Positions 53,958 through 64,000 of a DNA stretch of 64,000 bases are shown piece after piece. Below the pieces are notes generated by a model, which was not told the origin of the DNA, ran no database searches, and saw nothing but the letters and a program-made list of their open reading frames with translations. The DNA comes from Hexactinellida sp. DTS-2022 (lineage: Eukaryota > Porifera > Hexactinellida). The stretch lies in NCBI GenBank assembly GCA_028753945.1, contig JAPNXP010000002.1:868001-932000 (forward strand), in the 5' to 3' direction. The position numbers were made by a program, and so were the translations under genes. Each line of letters opens with the position of its first letter. Positions within the stretch are counted from its first letter, which is position 1.

Positions 53958-54354
53958 TACCTTATTATAGGAAATTAACGCGAATTACTCCAAATAGGGT
54001 TAATTTCATTGAGCGTTAATTTTCATGACATTAATTTCCAGCAAATTTATACAATGGATGGGCGAACTTACAATCTACATATTTATGAAAGCTGGATGGT
54101 TATATTCACGGATTACTTCCGCAATTACAAATGCCCGAAATGGAAATATGGATTTAATTAATCTAGCTCCTTACAAGGACATAGTATTTTTTAGAACCCT
54201 ATTTTGTATATTTTTATGTATATTAATATTTATTCACGTTAATTTCATGAATTTAAAATGTTCTTCCACTCAATCGCGTTAATTTCATGTATTTGAAATT
54301 GTTTAGATCGAAATCGCGTTAATATCCTTGACGTTAATTTCCTATAATAAGGTA
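53958..54354. mobile_element. 397-bp TA-flanked MITE
   Basis: Inverted ends taccttattataggaaatta and taatttcctataataaggta agree for over 20 bp, and cgcgttaatttcatg-type words recur inside. The 85-codon open frame within it is not a gene. Confidence 0.8.
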
Positions 54355-57300
54355 CTACGTATTCGAAGTTTCAATGCAAATTAAAGGAAAAAATTTGATA
54401 AATATTTTGCAAAATTTAAATCGGAAAAATAAACTGTATAGTTGCAACTTATCATATGTTTATTGCAGAAAGGAATTGTCCACACATCAAAACTAATAAC
54501 CATCATATCCTTCGACAAACTCTCGCTATATCGATAAGTCTGAACAGTTATGAACTCGGGAATTTGCATACACAAACAAACCAGTAGAATTAGAAATGGT
54601 GGTTGGAATAGTGTGGTAGAATAATCAAATTTGTACTCTCTACAGTAAGCAATATTACATAGTATAATTAAGGGTAATCTGTATTGATATTCGGGCGTTC
54701 ACGGTGAATCTCAGAATTGCATAATTTACTACTAGGAATACTCTAGATGAGATAGAGATTGACTTCTATGATTTTTTTTTTCTTAATTTTCAATCAAGAT
54801 GGTGTTTTTTAATAAAATAAGACGTCGACTTCCTTATATGGGCATGACATTTTTTCAAAATTGTTGAATCTTTTTGAATTTTTGAACATATTATTATGAG
54901 ACTATTTCCTCTCAGTAATAATTTTTATTTTATTTATTTTTGCAGAAGAAACGATGCTAAAGGGCATTTTTTCAAAATAATCATAAAACGCAGTCGTGCA
55001 CTAAACTATCGTTATAAAATGTTAGAAGAAAAAATTTTCAATTCTAGTTCAAGGGTCTGAGGATGCATCATGTGTTCCCCCAGAGAAATTTTTTGACTTT
55101 CTGATTATTATTATTGGTTTTATAAGCATTCTAAGGCTGCGGCCCACGAATTTTCCCGAATTTCAACATCAAAAGAGGTGATAAAATTCTACACTGCCAT
55201 ATATTGGTCCCAAAATTAAAAATTTCGGAATTAACAGGTCAAAATATACAGGTTCACGTCAAAAAGTTCAGGAATATGTCAAAAATTAGGAAATTAGGGG
55301 CATAAAAGAATATGAAGGGTATGCAAGTACCCGGTGATCATATATTACTGTGGGAAATTGGACGGCAGAATAATTCTGTTATTCTTCATAAAAATGCGCC
55401 AGCTTCTTATCTATGCGTAGCATTTGTTTTCAACACTTTTACAATAATATATCATGAGTTATGACCAATTTATGACTATGGTTTTGTCTGTTTTGTCATA
55501 TTTTCACACCTCAAGGCACTCAAATATACAATAAAGTATTACATAAAACACCAATTTGGTAATACAAATATGGTAATAGCATTTGCGCACAAAATGAGAC
55601 GTTACACAACACGATCAAATCATTATTCGATAAGTTATGGACTTTTGGGCCACAGAAGGGGGCAAAAAATCTGACATTTCACACCTGTTGATATTTCAGA
55701 AACGCTTTGAGATAAAATGATCATAGGCATTAGAAAATACTGTAAATACCTGACTTTCTATATGTTTATAATACATTTTAGGACTCTAGGTGTCACACTT
55801 TTTAACATGACCATATATGGTAATTTGATGTGCCCAATTTTGATGACGAAGCAAATTTTGTAACTCTTGATCTCTGGACAGCAGAGACTAGCTCTAAAAT
55901 TCTAGTCACATCATGACACTATTTCTTACTCATTGGATAAACTTTTGGGATTATATTATAATTCGAATGATGTGTTCTGATTTCAAATGCCCAAATATGG
56001 TGGTGTCAAAAAGGCAATATGTTAAAAAGCTGACAAAAATCCAACTTCTGATCCAAATGAGATAGAGCTTAGCTCTAAATTTCTAAAAATAGTCTAATTC
56101 AATTTCAAATGACATTATCTATTTTATGCAGTTTAGGAACTCCTTTTCCTCGCACTTTCATATTCTGGACTCAGCCACTTCGACACAAATTAATTAAATG
56201 CTAATTATGAAGGTGTAAAAAAAGACCATTTGGGCATATGGATGTAAAAAAGAGAATTTTTATTCTAGAAAGTCAAACTTTTTTTTAAAATGCTCAGTAT
56301 ATGTAGGCGCATGTTTTAAAAGCGGGCAGTTTTGGCAATATAATACAAAAAAATTGAATTAGTATACTTTTAGTGAAAAATAGTGGGGTTTTTTTGACCA
56401 ATTTCACAAAAATGACAATAACATAGAGTAGATTAAAGAAAAAGCATATTTCGGTTCGATTTAAAACATTGAGTATTGACTCAGGTATATTTTATAATTG
56501 ACATGTTTCGCGCTAAAAACTAACATAAAAATTTTTTGTAAATATTTGGCTAGTATGGATTAGGCCTATATTGACATTGTCTAGTTCATAACTAAGGATA
56601 TATACATAGTAGAACTCTAATATTTTCAGGGATATCTTAGATATATTAGTACTATCCAAAAACGCAATAAAAACATTAGGTCGTCGGGTGTCAAAATATC
56701 AGTACAGAGCACCCTTAATCAACAACATTAAGATTAAGTTGTAAACAAGTTGTTAACCCGATAAAAGGAAATAGATTTGTTTAAAATTTTGCTTGAAATA
56801 CCAAATTTATAAAATCGGAGGAGTGTAAATATAACAAAAAGATTAAAATAAATAATACGTAATTTGTTAAGTAATTACTTCATGTCATGCAACAAAGGAA
56901 AAAAAACCATGTACTTGTTGATTTGTTGAATTTAGAATAATTATATTAAGAGATTGTAGAAATCTGTTCTACCATTCATAAATGTGCACCTGTAACATGA
57001 AAAGTTTAACAACATAATCTAAGTTAATGAATTAGTTAACCATAATCAATAAATTTAATTACTTTTAATATAAAATTGACTGTGTACAAATTAGAGTACA
57101 AATTAATTTTATGTGTTGAAGATTCGTAACTATAGTTGATTTGTGCAGGGGTATAAAGACAATAAAAATTGGGCTAATAAACAAATATATTATAGGAAAT
57201 ATTTCATTAATCTTAATAAGACTAATAATGTGGTAATTAACTAATTTATGGATAAATATTTATGAATTTCAGAGGAATATTATATTGATTTTTAGGCGAA

Positions 57301-57471
57301 AATTACTCCAATTTGTTTACACATCTTTAAATATTTCTTAAAATCGAAAGTATTCAGAGAAATATGATTAAGTGACCACTTATTGCAAGCACATTTGAAA
57401 TGTGTCATTTAATTGAAAGCAATAGTAATATTAAAGTGCATTAGCTGTGTATCTTATTAGTAAACTTTATG

Positions 57472-57479
57472 TATAAATA
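57472..57479 (+). promoter_or_regulatory. TATA box of PH-C
   Basis: TATAAATA 60 bp before the ATG at 57532. Confidence 0.45.
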
Positions 57480-57531
57480 AGACTATTCTAAATAAATATA
57501 TATATATAAAAACAATATTCAATAAAACAAC

Positions 57532-58536
57532 ATGACAATGTTAAGAAGCCGCTCAGTTGATAATATTTACGATGAAGAACCCGAAATATTATTCTCGGGC
57601 TATGTTAAAAAAATGAGTAGAAGTTTTAGAATTTGGCAACAGCGTGTCCTAACATTAAACTCCCATGGTGATATATATCTAACGAAAATATCCGGAAAGG
57701 ATCCTATCACTTTCTCGTCATTTTCCCCACAGGATAAACATAGAAAGCAAAAACCGCCGATTAACACCTCACAGCCCGGGCTAGTTATAAGACAGGGACA
57801 CGTCAGCGATGGGAAATGGCCGGGAAAGCTGGATCTCAGGCAAAGCTTGGTGCTAGATTGTGCGACAACAAAATTCATATTTTTCCCTTCCATTCGTGCT
57901 GCAGAAGCTCTAAGAACTCAATTACAAATGCTGCAATGGAGAACTGACTCGCAGTCGGAATTAGAAGCAAATAATTTGGTAGTCAAAAGGCGAGACGCAA
58001 TTAAAAAGCGCGAAAATACAATTCCAAAAAGAAACGACATTGCTATAAAATCAAATTCAGTACAAGGCGTTTTAGACATGAAAGAACTAGGAAAATTCAC
58101 GGAAAACGTAAAGAGTCAATTAATCGAAAAGAGTGAGGCGATCAAGTGTCAAGAAGAAGGAGGCAATTCCATCAGCTGTGAGCTAAGCCTAGATTTCGAA
58201 GTGAGAGAAAACCTCGTCTCCTGCAAGGTGTCACACAGCCTGGAGGATCTCACACAAATCGACAAGCTTCCCTCCAAGGCCTCGTCGCTACTACGAATGC
58301 TCAAAAACAGCGAATGTGATTTCAAACCAAAGCCAATACTGAAGAGCGCCAAACAAGAATACTTCTGTCGAGAACCAAAGTCAAAAAAGAAAGTTAAATT
58401 TGACTCATCACATGCATTTAGAATTATGACCTCAGCAAACCCGAGGTCAGTACAGCTCAACTGGCAGAACGTGATTCTACCCAACTTCTACCAACATGTT
58501 AGGCAGCACAGTTTTGATGCTGTTTACGTCTATTAG
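57532..58536 (+). CDS. PH-like domain protein C, diverged paralogue
   Basis: 334 residues, one exon. The PH-like part (residues about 19-140) keeps the marks of A and B: ILFSGYVKKMSRSFRIWQQR, VLTLNSHGDIYL, KPPINTSQPGLVIRQG, SDGKWPGKLDLRQSLVLDC, TTKFIFFPSIRAAEALRTQL. The middle is unrelated and charged. The tail again has KPILKSAKQ, then KKKVKF about 16 residues on, followed by FRIM, so the ILK and (R/K)VxF pair is conserved although the sequence between is not. It is not part of an inverted pair and is clearly diverged at the DNA level, so it acts as an outgroup for the converted A/B pair. An in-frame ATG two codons downstream could also start it. Confidence 0.72.
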   Translation: MTMLRSRSVDNIYDEEPEILFSGYVKKMSRSFRIWQQRVLTLNSHGDIYLTKISGKDPITFSSFSPQDKHRKQKPPINTSQPGLVIRQGHVSDGKWPGKLDLRQSLVLDCATTKFIFFPSIRAAEALRTQLQMLQWRTDSQSELEANNLVVKRRDAIKKRENTIPKRNDIAIKSNSVQGVLDMKELGKFTENVKSQLIEKSEAIKCQEEGGNSISCELSLDFEVRENLVSCKVSHSLEDLTQIDKLPSKASSLLRMLKNSECDFKPKPILKSAKQEYFCREPKSKKKVKFDSSHAFRIMTSANPRSVQLNWQNVILPNFYQHVRQHSFDAVYVY

Positions 58537-58770
58537 ATATTGGATGGTATATTTATGTTGTAGTATATTGTATTGCTCGTAATGACGTATATGAGATAAT
58601 TAATAAATAATAAGTTATATATGACAATATTCTTAGAACAATCAACGAATAAATGAACTCATTAGTGGAACTTAAAATTAATTTTATCCTAATTAACCTA
58701 GCAGTGTTTTACCAGAGTTCTATAATACGCTATCACGTATAATACGCATTATAAGTATAATACGTAAGAA

Positions 58771-59231
58771 TACAGTTTAACCTCGATTATCCGGAATCGT
58801 TGGGCCAGTCAAACATGTTCGAATAACCTACAGATCGGATAATTGGAGGCCAGGGCCGTGCCACTAATACAAACTGACCAAGTAAAACCTGGGCAGAGTT
58901 TTTCCAGACCAGGTTCTGACCAGGTCAACCTGGTCATATGACCAGGTTCTCACTAACTTGCTGAGTTTCAAAACAAATAATAAGATAAGATTTAAAGTTT
59001 AAACTAGTATAATTTTCAAGCGAAAACTCAAATAAAGGAAACTATGATATTAAGAGTTTAAGAAGTTAATGATAGAATAATTTTTTGACAATGGGTAGCA
59101 ATGATGCTTACTCCAGTTAGGTTTGACCTGGGCAGGTATCAATAGGTTCGCACGGCCCTGTCCAGGAGGCTGAACAAATTTATAATATTTGAACCAGTCA
59201 GGTGTGTTCGGATAATCGAGGTTGCACTGTA
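58771..59231. mobile_element. Pogo-like MITE with nested insertion
   Basis: Ends tacagtttaacctcgattat and ataatcgaggttgcactgta are inverted copies; next to them come gggccagtcaaacatgttcg and gaaccagtcaggtgtgttcg, also inverted-related in position. Split by the element below. Confidence 0.85.
58851..59160. mobile_element. 310-bp element inserted in the pogo-like MITE
   Basis: Inverted ends cagggccgtgc and gcacggccctg. The interior is rich in gaccaggt/acctggtc pairs. The left flank ggaggc reappears four bases after the right end, an imperfect trace of target duplication; probably hAT-like. Confidence 0.7.
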
Positions 59232-60304
59232 CTTATAATTATGTGAAAAATAATGTCGGTTTATTGTGAAATCGGATTATTTTTTAACAGTTATAATATT
59301 CTTTTTCCTTCATCAAGCATAAAATATTTCACGTTCTAAATAACTTAATTTTTCAGTTGTTCTATGTTTAATACGTAGTATACGTAATATTATTTAATGG
59401 AAAATTCACGTATTTTCATTTTTCAACCTATAACAATACTGTCTCCCTCTCTACTAGTCCAGTAAAGGAATGAACTTATGAAATAAACTAAAGGGAAATT
59501 GTAGTGTCATGCAAAATGTACAATTAGACTCTAGAGAACATAAATTATCACTCATACAGGAAATCATTTCGATAGTCCTTACTAGCGATTATAATTTAAC
59601 TAATTTCCATATCCATATTCAGTCAATAATAAATCAAGTACGTACAGTTGTACTTGTTGTTAATTAATTTTGAAAACGATGACAATACAGTAATAACAGA
59701 GTTCATATGACTTGATAAAAACATCATTGATGAAACTTAAGAAATTAAACCACCTTATTAGCTAAGGTTTGGACACCTCGCAAAATTAAATATTCTATCA
59801 ATCTGATATTCCGAGAAGTTAATTCAATCTGCATTCAGGAGCTAGAATTGTAATAACATTTTTCAAAGAAATTTAAACATTTCAGGAAGTTGTCAAACGC
59901 TACACAATCAGGATTAACGACTAAACTCTAAAAATGTAATTTTCCAGAACGAAAGCATGTTACAGAGAAATAATGTATAAACATGTGAAATTTGGTTACG
60001 AATGCAAGTTGTATAATTTGAAAATGCAGTGTTATCATTGTGGGATATTCGATTGTGAAGCAGTTTGGTTAGTCGATAGATTGGAGATCAAATTATGAGA
60101 TGAATACTAGAAATCTAGTTAAGTGCCCAATATACGTAAATGAACGTAATTATAGTATAATAAATTAAATAATGTTAATTCAATCCAAAACTAATATAAT
60201 AAGAATTTTATCATCATTGTAAAGGGAGCAAAAGCAGTGTCTTTAAGAAAACTTTTATACTAAATACATTTTTTATCAGTATCTGCGAAATTTATTGTTT
60301 TTAC

Positions 60305-60420
60305 CTACTGTGGGACCTCGTTAGTACGAATACGGTTATTCCGGTTAATACGAACACTATTTCAGTTCCCTTCAAAGCCTTTTCAATACAAATGACTTCG
60401 GTTAATATTTTTACAGTTTA
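60305..60420. mobile_element. Pogo-like MITE, truncated
   Basis: gggacctcgttagtacgaat, cggttaatacgaacactatt and tcagttcccttcaaagcctt are the left half of the family at 80-249 and 47913-48069. The right end is missing. Confidence 0.7.
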
Positions 60421-60610
60421 TATAATAATCTTTTCCTCGCTATGCAATAAGATATTCATGTTCTAAATAACTTATTTTTTCTGTTGTTCTATGTCTAATA
60501 CTTACGAATAATACGGAACACGTAAGGGACAATTCACGTATTATATACTTTGTTTTTATTCTGCACCGAAAAATTTCTTTGTTTTACATATAAATTATAT
60601 AGTACTACTA

Positions 60611-60778
60611 TAGGTAAACCTCAAAAAGCGGCACCTCTGAAATACGACAACCTCCGAGATACGGCACAAACCATTCTCCCGATTGACTTTCCAATATAAA
60701 TAATGCATGTGGGGGCAACCTCCGAATATTCGGCACAAGCGCTGCTCTCAAAAGTGTCGCATTTCGGAGGTTTACCTG
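60611..60778. mobile_element. Complete pogo-like MITE
   Basis: Ends aggtaaacctc and gaggtttacct, with cggcac/gtgtcgcatttc words reversed between the halves. Confidence 0.75.
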
Positions 60779-60969
60779 TTGAATGATAAAAGAGGAAGTA
60801 ATTTATGGAGACGTTAGCATGTGTATAAATTAATAATTTTACTAGATAATGTTCACTCAATCCTCCATTATACAAAAATAATGGAATCAGGTCCTGCATT
60901 ATTTGCTACGGATTCTATCTTATCTTGACAGAGAAATTAGTTCTATGAATTGAATTAGTTATGTTGGAT

Positions 60970-61255
60970 ACAAGGTTTTACAAATATCGATATCGGGAAA
61001 AATCAAATACAAGTATCGCGATATTTTTAAAAATATCCAAATATCGAAATATCGGGAAATTTTCCTATATTTTTCGATACCGTTAATCGATGTCGATCCT
61101 TGATCCAATTAGTTAGATTAAAACATGTTCATGATGTTGCAATGCGTAAAAATAAGAGCTACGTGATTATCGCGAAATTTTTTTGAATTTCTGAAATCAA
61201 TATTTCCCATCATTCGATATTGTTGCCATCCCAATATATCGATGTCAATCTTTGT
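60970..61255. repeat. TATCGATA-rich element
   Basis: Many aaatatcgatatcggga-like words in both orientations. Flanks gttggata and gttggaag agree in six of eight bases, so an eroded hAT-like MITE is possible. Confidence 0.5.
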
Positions 61256-61329
61256 TGGAAGTATGAAGTAAATCTAAGTTGTATAATAATAATACTCTAG
61301 TTACATAAGATTTATCAAATATGTATATT

Positions 61330-61577
61330 TACCGTATTGCTTCGAATAAGCGCCCGGCGCTTATTGTTTTGGTGGTCCAAAATTGTCCTGAATTTGTATT
61401 GAAAAATCCAGAATATAATATTTAGGTCGGTTTTAATGGTTCTAACCTACAGTATAATATACATACTGAAGTTGTCAAAATCAATTGAATTACTCACCAG
61501 TGATCAACTAATTTGTTAAAAATTTTTAATATCAATGTCGTTTTTATTGACCGGCGCTTATTCGGGGAAATAAGGTA
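61330..61577. mobile_element. TA-flanked MITE, GAATAAGCGCC type
   Basis: Ends taccgtattgcttcgaataa with gcgcccgg and ccggcgcttattcggg with aaataaggta. The internal gatcaactaattt resembles the copy starting at 63811. Confidence 0.75.
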
Positions 61578-61723
61578 TGTGGCAAATAATGTAAAATAAA
61601 CGTGTACTGTGAAAAATAATGTATTTATTTTTCTTCATCATGCTATAAAATTTTGAAGCTTCTAAATTGCTCAATTTTCAAGTGTTTTATAATTAAAAAT
61701 ACGTATAATACGTTAAGGGAATC

Positions 61724-61888
61724 CTTATATAGAGCTGAGCTTTGTAGAGTTCAGATTTTTTCCCATACTAAAAGCCCAGGCTTACTTTCTAAAGGTCAAT
61801 TTCAAACTCTGGAAAAAAACTGACCTTTCTCAGTGCCTAAATACACATAGTGAAAAACTGAACTCTACAAAGCTCAGCTCTATATAAG
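61724..61888. mobile_element. 165-bp element with perfect 31-bp inverted ends
   Basis: Arms 61724-61754 and 61858-61888 are exact inverted copies (core gagctgagctttgtagag). The interior of about 103 bp is unrelated. No mismatch over 31 bp suggests recent origin or selection. Confidence 0.88.
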
Positions 61889-63082
61889 TAATCTCATACG
61901 TTAATATGTATTTTACATAATATATGAGGAAGAATTCACGTATTATACAACTTACCAGTAATATTGGTAAATACAATATACAAAAGAATAGTTCTAATTA
62001 TTTACTAACTTTAATATATTTAGTCATAGGATCGTGTGATCCGAATCATAGATCCTTTACAAATTAAGATCGTAATCGGAATCAGATCAAAGATTTTCTA
62101 GCAAATGATCCGATCCTTTTCACATAAACTTTTACATACGTAATAACAAAATTAATTTATTCCTAATCAATGATGCAAACCTATTATATCTGTAATTTAG
62201 AATCATATATTCTGACACCTTTTTCGTGCATAAACGAGCCCATTTGGCTCAAAAGATAGAAAAAGCTTCTATAAACTGTCAATTTCTGCCTGATTGAATT
62301 TTCATTGGATCTGAATTGCGATCCTTTTTTCAGGATTGTCTAGTCACCTAAATATGACACATTGTTTTCACTATTTTAATCGCCAATTAGTCTCCACTTG
62401 CAAATTCTTGTTATCAAATTATCAGAAAAGCTAGAATATTGATGGCATGCATTAGAAATGTGGATACCGGGCATATTTTAGAAAATTCAATTAGATTATT
62501 TTCAATAAAAATAATGTATAGAAATCGATTCTTTACCAAGAAAAAGTTAATAATACAATGTTAATTCCTATTAGGACAATTTAATTCAATCACAATTAAT
62601 TCTCTAAATAGAAATTATTACAATTTAATATATTTCCTGATTAGTCAGTAGTTTACATTTGAGTAATCACAAGAATAGGTAAGCTTACAACTCAATCAAT
62701 ATGAAACTATTACAATAAGTTTACAATACGAGATATAACAATACAGACATTGGGGTTCTCAAAGGAAATACAGTAAGTTTGTATATTAGAGGAAATTGAA
62801 TAATTATTTTATAAGAAAAGCACTAAAAATAGTAATGGTATTTAGTCAGTTAATATAAGTCAATGTAATAATAAGGGGGTTTCAAATAGTCAGCGAAAAT
62901 AAGCACTAAATCATTATTCACATCATTCTAAGTTATACGTGCAGTTTTTAAGAATGTTCAACTATCATAAATATTATTATTATTATTACCCAATACAAAT
63001 CTAAATACTCATCTAAATAATGGGGAAATTCTGTTTATGACAACAAACCGGTTAGATGGCCACATGCGTTAGAACAATACAA

Positions 63083-63511
63083 TCACTGCAGGATCTTAAT
63101 GAACTCGCTATGAGATAAATCTAATTCAAACACCATCTCTCTTGCTTCTTCCTCGCTCAGTTCGTCGTGTACACTCATTCCTTCCAATTTGTCGAGCCAT
63201 TTCTTAACCTTAACGATTGATGTGTGGTCATTCGATAGCGTGCTCATTGTCAATAGAGTTTCATACAACTCCTTTATATCGGGGTGTAGCTCGTCCATTG
63301 CTCTCAAATTCAGCTTCAACCTGTCTGACACTGTTATAAACAAGCTAACCACGTTTGCTATAATCTTAGATTGATTGCCGCCATCGTTCTTTATAGTTAT
63401 GGGTCTGTCGGCCTTGATTCTCTCCAGGGCAGCTGGACAATCCAGGTTGTACGTCTTTGTGAATACATCTATTCTGTTCTGGTATTGCTCCGAGATTACT
63501 TTGAATGCTGC
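63083..63511 (-). CDS. VPS28: VPS28 (ESCRT-I), C-terminal exon (partial)
   Basis: 142 codons plus stop, from an AG acceptor (63513-63512) down to 63083. VPS28 is the ESCRT-I subunit that links to ESCRT-II during sorting of ubiquitinated cargo into multivesicular bodies. The exon opens with AAFKVISEQYQ, then NLDCPAALERIKADRPITIK at the end of the core domain, and IANVVSLFITVSDRLKLNLR, AMDELHPDIKELYETL, WLDKLEGMSVHDELSEEEAR of the four-helix C-terminal domain. The first part (63353-63511) lies before the first in-frame ATG, but is clearly coding by its match to the family. The N-terminal exons are beyond the right edge. Confidence 0.94.
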   Translation of the reverse strand, partial: AAFKVISEQYQNRIDVFTKTYNLDCPAALERIKADRPITIKNDGGNQSKIIANVVSLFITVSDRLKLNLRAMDELHPDIKELYETLLTMSTLSNDHTSIVKVKKWLDKLEGMSVHDELSEEEAREMVFELDLSHSEFIKILQ

Positions 63512-63539
63512 CTATACAGTAATAATAAGTGTTAGCCAG

Positions 63540-63700
63540 TGTATTATAGAGCCATTTGTAAATAGTAAATACGCTCCTAATCCTGGTCTGATCCAGTTAA
63601 CATACGCCTAAATCACAAATTTATATTACGGAATAGGAGAATATTCCAAATTTTAGCGCTTCTAATTAAAATTTTCCTAAAATCATACTCCAAAAGGAGC
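63540..63700. mobile_element. 180-bp repeat, copy 3
   Basis: agtgtattatagagccattt, tacgctcctaatcctggtct and ctccaaaaggagc follow the order of the 34-kb copy. gtgttag occurs just before it and again near 63710, a probable target duplication. Confidence 0.75.
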
Positions 63701-63810
63701 TTCCCCTCGGTGTTAGTTATTTCAACAGCTATTGAAACATAAATTTACATGAGTCAATAAATGTAATGAGCCCTGGATACTATAGATTCAATAAAAGTTA
63801 TTTTACTTGA

Positions 63811-64000
63811 TATACTGTATATTCTCGAATAGCGCCCAAGCGCTTTTTGTTTTCGCGGGGCAAATTAAACCTCAAATTCTTGAAAATCAGAAACTAATAT
63901 TTTAGGAGGTTTCTAAGTGTTCTCAACGACAGTAAACATACCGAAATTGCATAAATAAATGTAATTAATTACACTTCAGTTATCAACTAATGGGCATTGA
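63811..64000. mobile_element. MITE of GAATAAGCGCC type, cut by the window edge
   Basis: tatactgtatattctcgaat followed by agcgcccaagcgctttttgt matches the left end of 61330-61577; the right end lies outside. Confidence 0.6.

Larger units (their letters stand above)
53900..57531. other. Gene-free region between COG4 and PH-C
   Basis: 3.6 kb. The first 450 bp hold a palindromic MITE; the rest is very AT-rich. Between about 55.1 and 56.3 kb, related words recur (accatatatggtaatttgatgt, ccaaatatggtggtg, accatttgggcatatgg; gactagctctaaaattcta, gcttagctctaaatttcta). This hints at an old internally repeated element. No coding potential on either strand. Confidence 0.55.
58537..63082. other. Gene-free, repeat-rich region between PH-C and VPS28
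   Basis: 4.5 kb with at least seven MITE-type elements, listed separately. From about 62.0 to 63.08 kb it is AT-rich, with several gatcc/ggatc words at 62.02-62.34 kb but no clear ends. Confidence 0.6.
63512..64000 (-). other. VPS28 intron (incomplete)
   Basis: Intron upstream of the last exon, filled by copy 3 of the 180-bp repeat and the start of a GAATAAGCGCC-type MITE. No further VPS28 exon recognised before the edge. Confidence 0.75.

Noticed and set aside
54025..54282. 85-codon open frame near 54.1 kb
   Set aside because: Lies entirely within the inverted-repeat element 53958-54354 with no family resemblance.
1..64000. tRNA, rRNA or spliceosomal RNA genes
   Set aside because: No cloverleaf A/B-box pattern or conserved RNA core was seen; weak matches such as ggtagctcag at 33043 lie in the PHB2 exon.

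Overview
The window reads as nuclear DNA of an animal or a very close holozoan relative. It is AT-rich between genes, it has spliced genes with GT/AG introns up to about 2.8 kb, and it encodes families that are mainly animal: a DRAK/DAPK-type kinase, a PTB-domain protein, a DysF-type ferlin, a granulin and an NHL-repeat protein. The non-coding DNA is packed with short non-autonomous DNA transposons (pogo/Tigger-like with TA targets, and hAT-like with 8-bp target duplications). I cannot name the phylum; an early-branching animal is a guess.

Layout, left to right. 264-1522 (-): first two coding exons of FARSB, which runs off the left edge. 1898-3355 (-): coiled-coil NHL-repeat protein. 5423-18176 (+): eight-exon DRAK/DAPK-like kinase with a Ser-rich tail of about 745 residues. 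18.2-21.9 kb: repeats, including a 1.6-kb nested palindromic element. 21929-23463 (+): two-exon membrane-anchored IQ + PTB protein. 24744-25853 and 27325-28464 (+): two related orphan seven-pass membrane proteins. 28701-29492 (-): secreted three-domain granulin. 30436-33309 (+): three-exon PHB2. 34993-41340 (+): 2115-residue ferlin in one exon. 41858-43822 (-) and 44810-46783 (+): head-to-head ABCG half-transporters. 47222-47539 (-): ERH. 48435-49511 (-) and 50505-51587 (+): head-to-head PH-like proteins. 51686-53899 (-): COG4. 57532-58536 (+): a third, diverged PH-like paralogue. 63083-63511 (-): C-terminal exon of VPS28, running off the right edge.

Most genes are unrelated housekeeping or membrane-traffic loci rather than a pathway. 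The striking feature lies at 41.8-51.6 kb. Two unrelated divergent gene pairs each form a large inverted repeat (arms 803 and 976 bp, spacers 1109 and 1091 bp). The arms are almost identical yet lie strictly inside the reading frames, while flanks and remaining coding parts have diverged. This points to continuing gene conversion between old paralogues. All three PH-like proteins end in an ILK plus (R/K)VxF motif pair resembling the protein phosphatase 1 docking signature of KNL1, so they may be a lineage-specific family of membrane-directed PP1 adaptors.

Large genes without introns (ferlin, COG4, ABCG, NHL, PH and 7TM genes) are interspersed with intron-bearing ones (kinase, PHB2, FARSB, VPS28, PTB gene). 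All exon joins were inferred by eye from reading frame, splice signals and family similarity; no alignment or database search was run.
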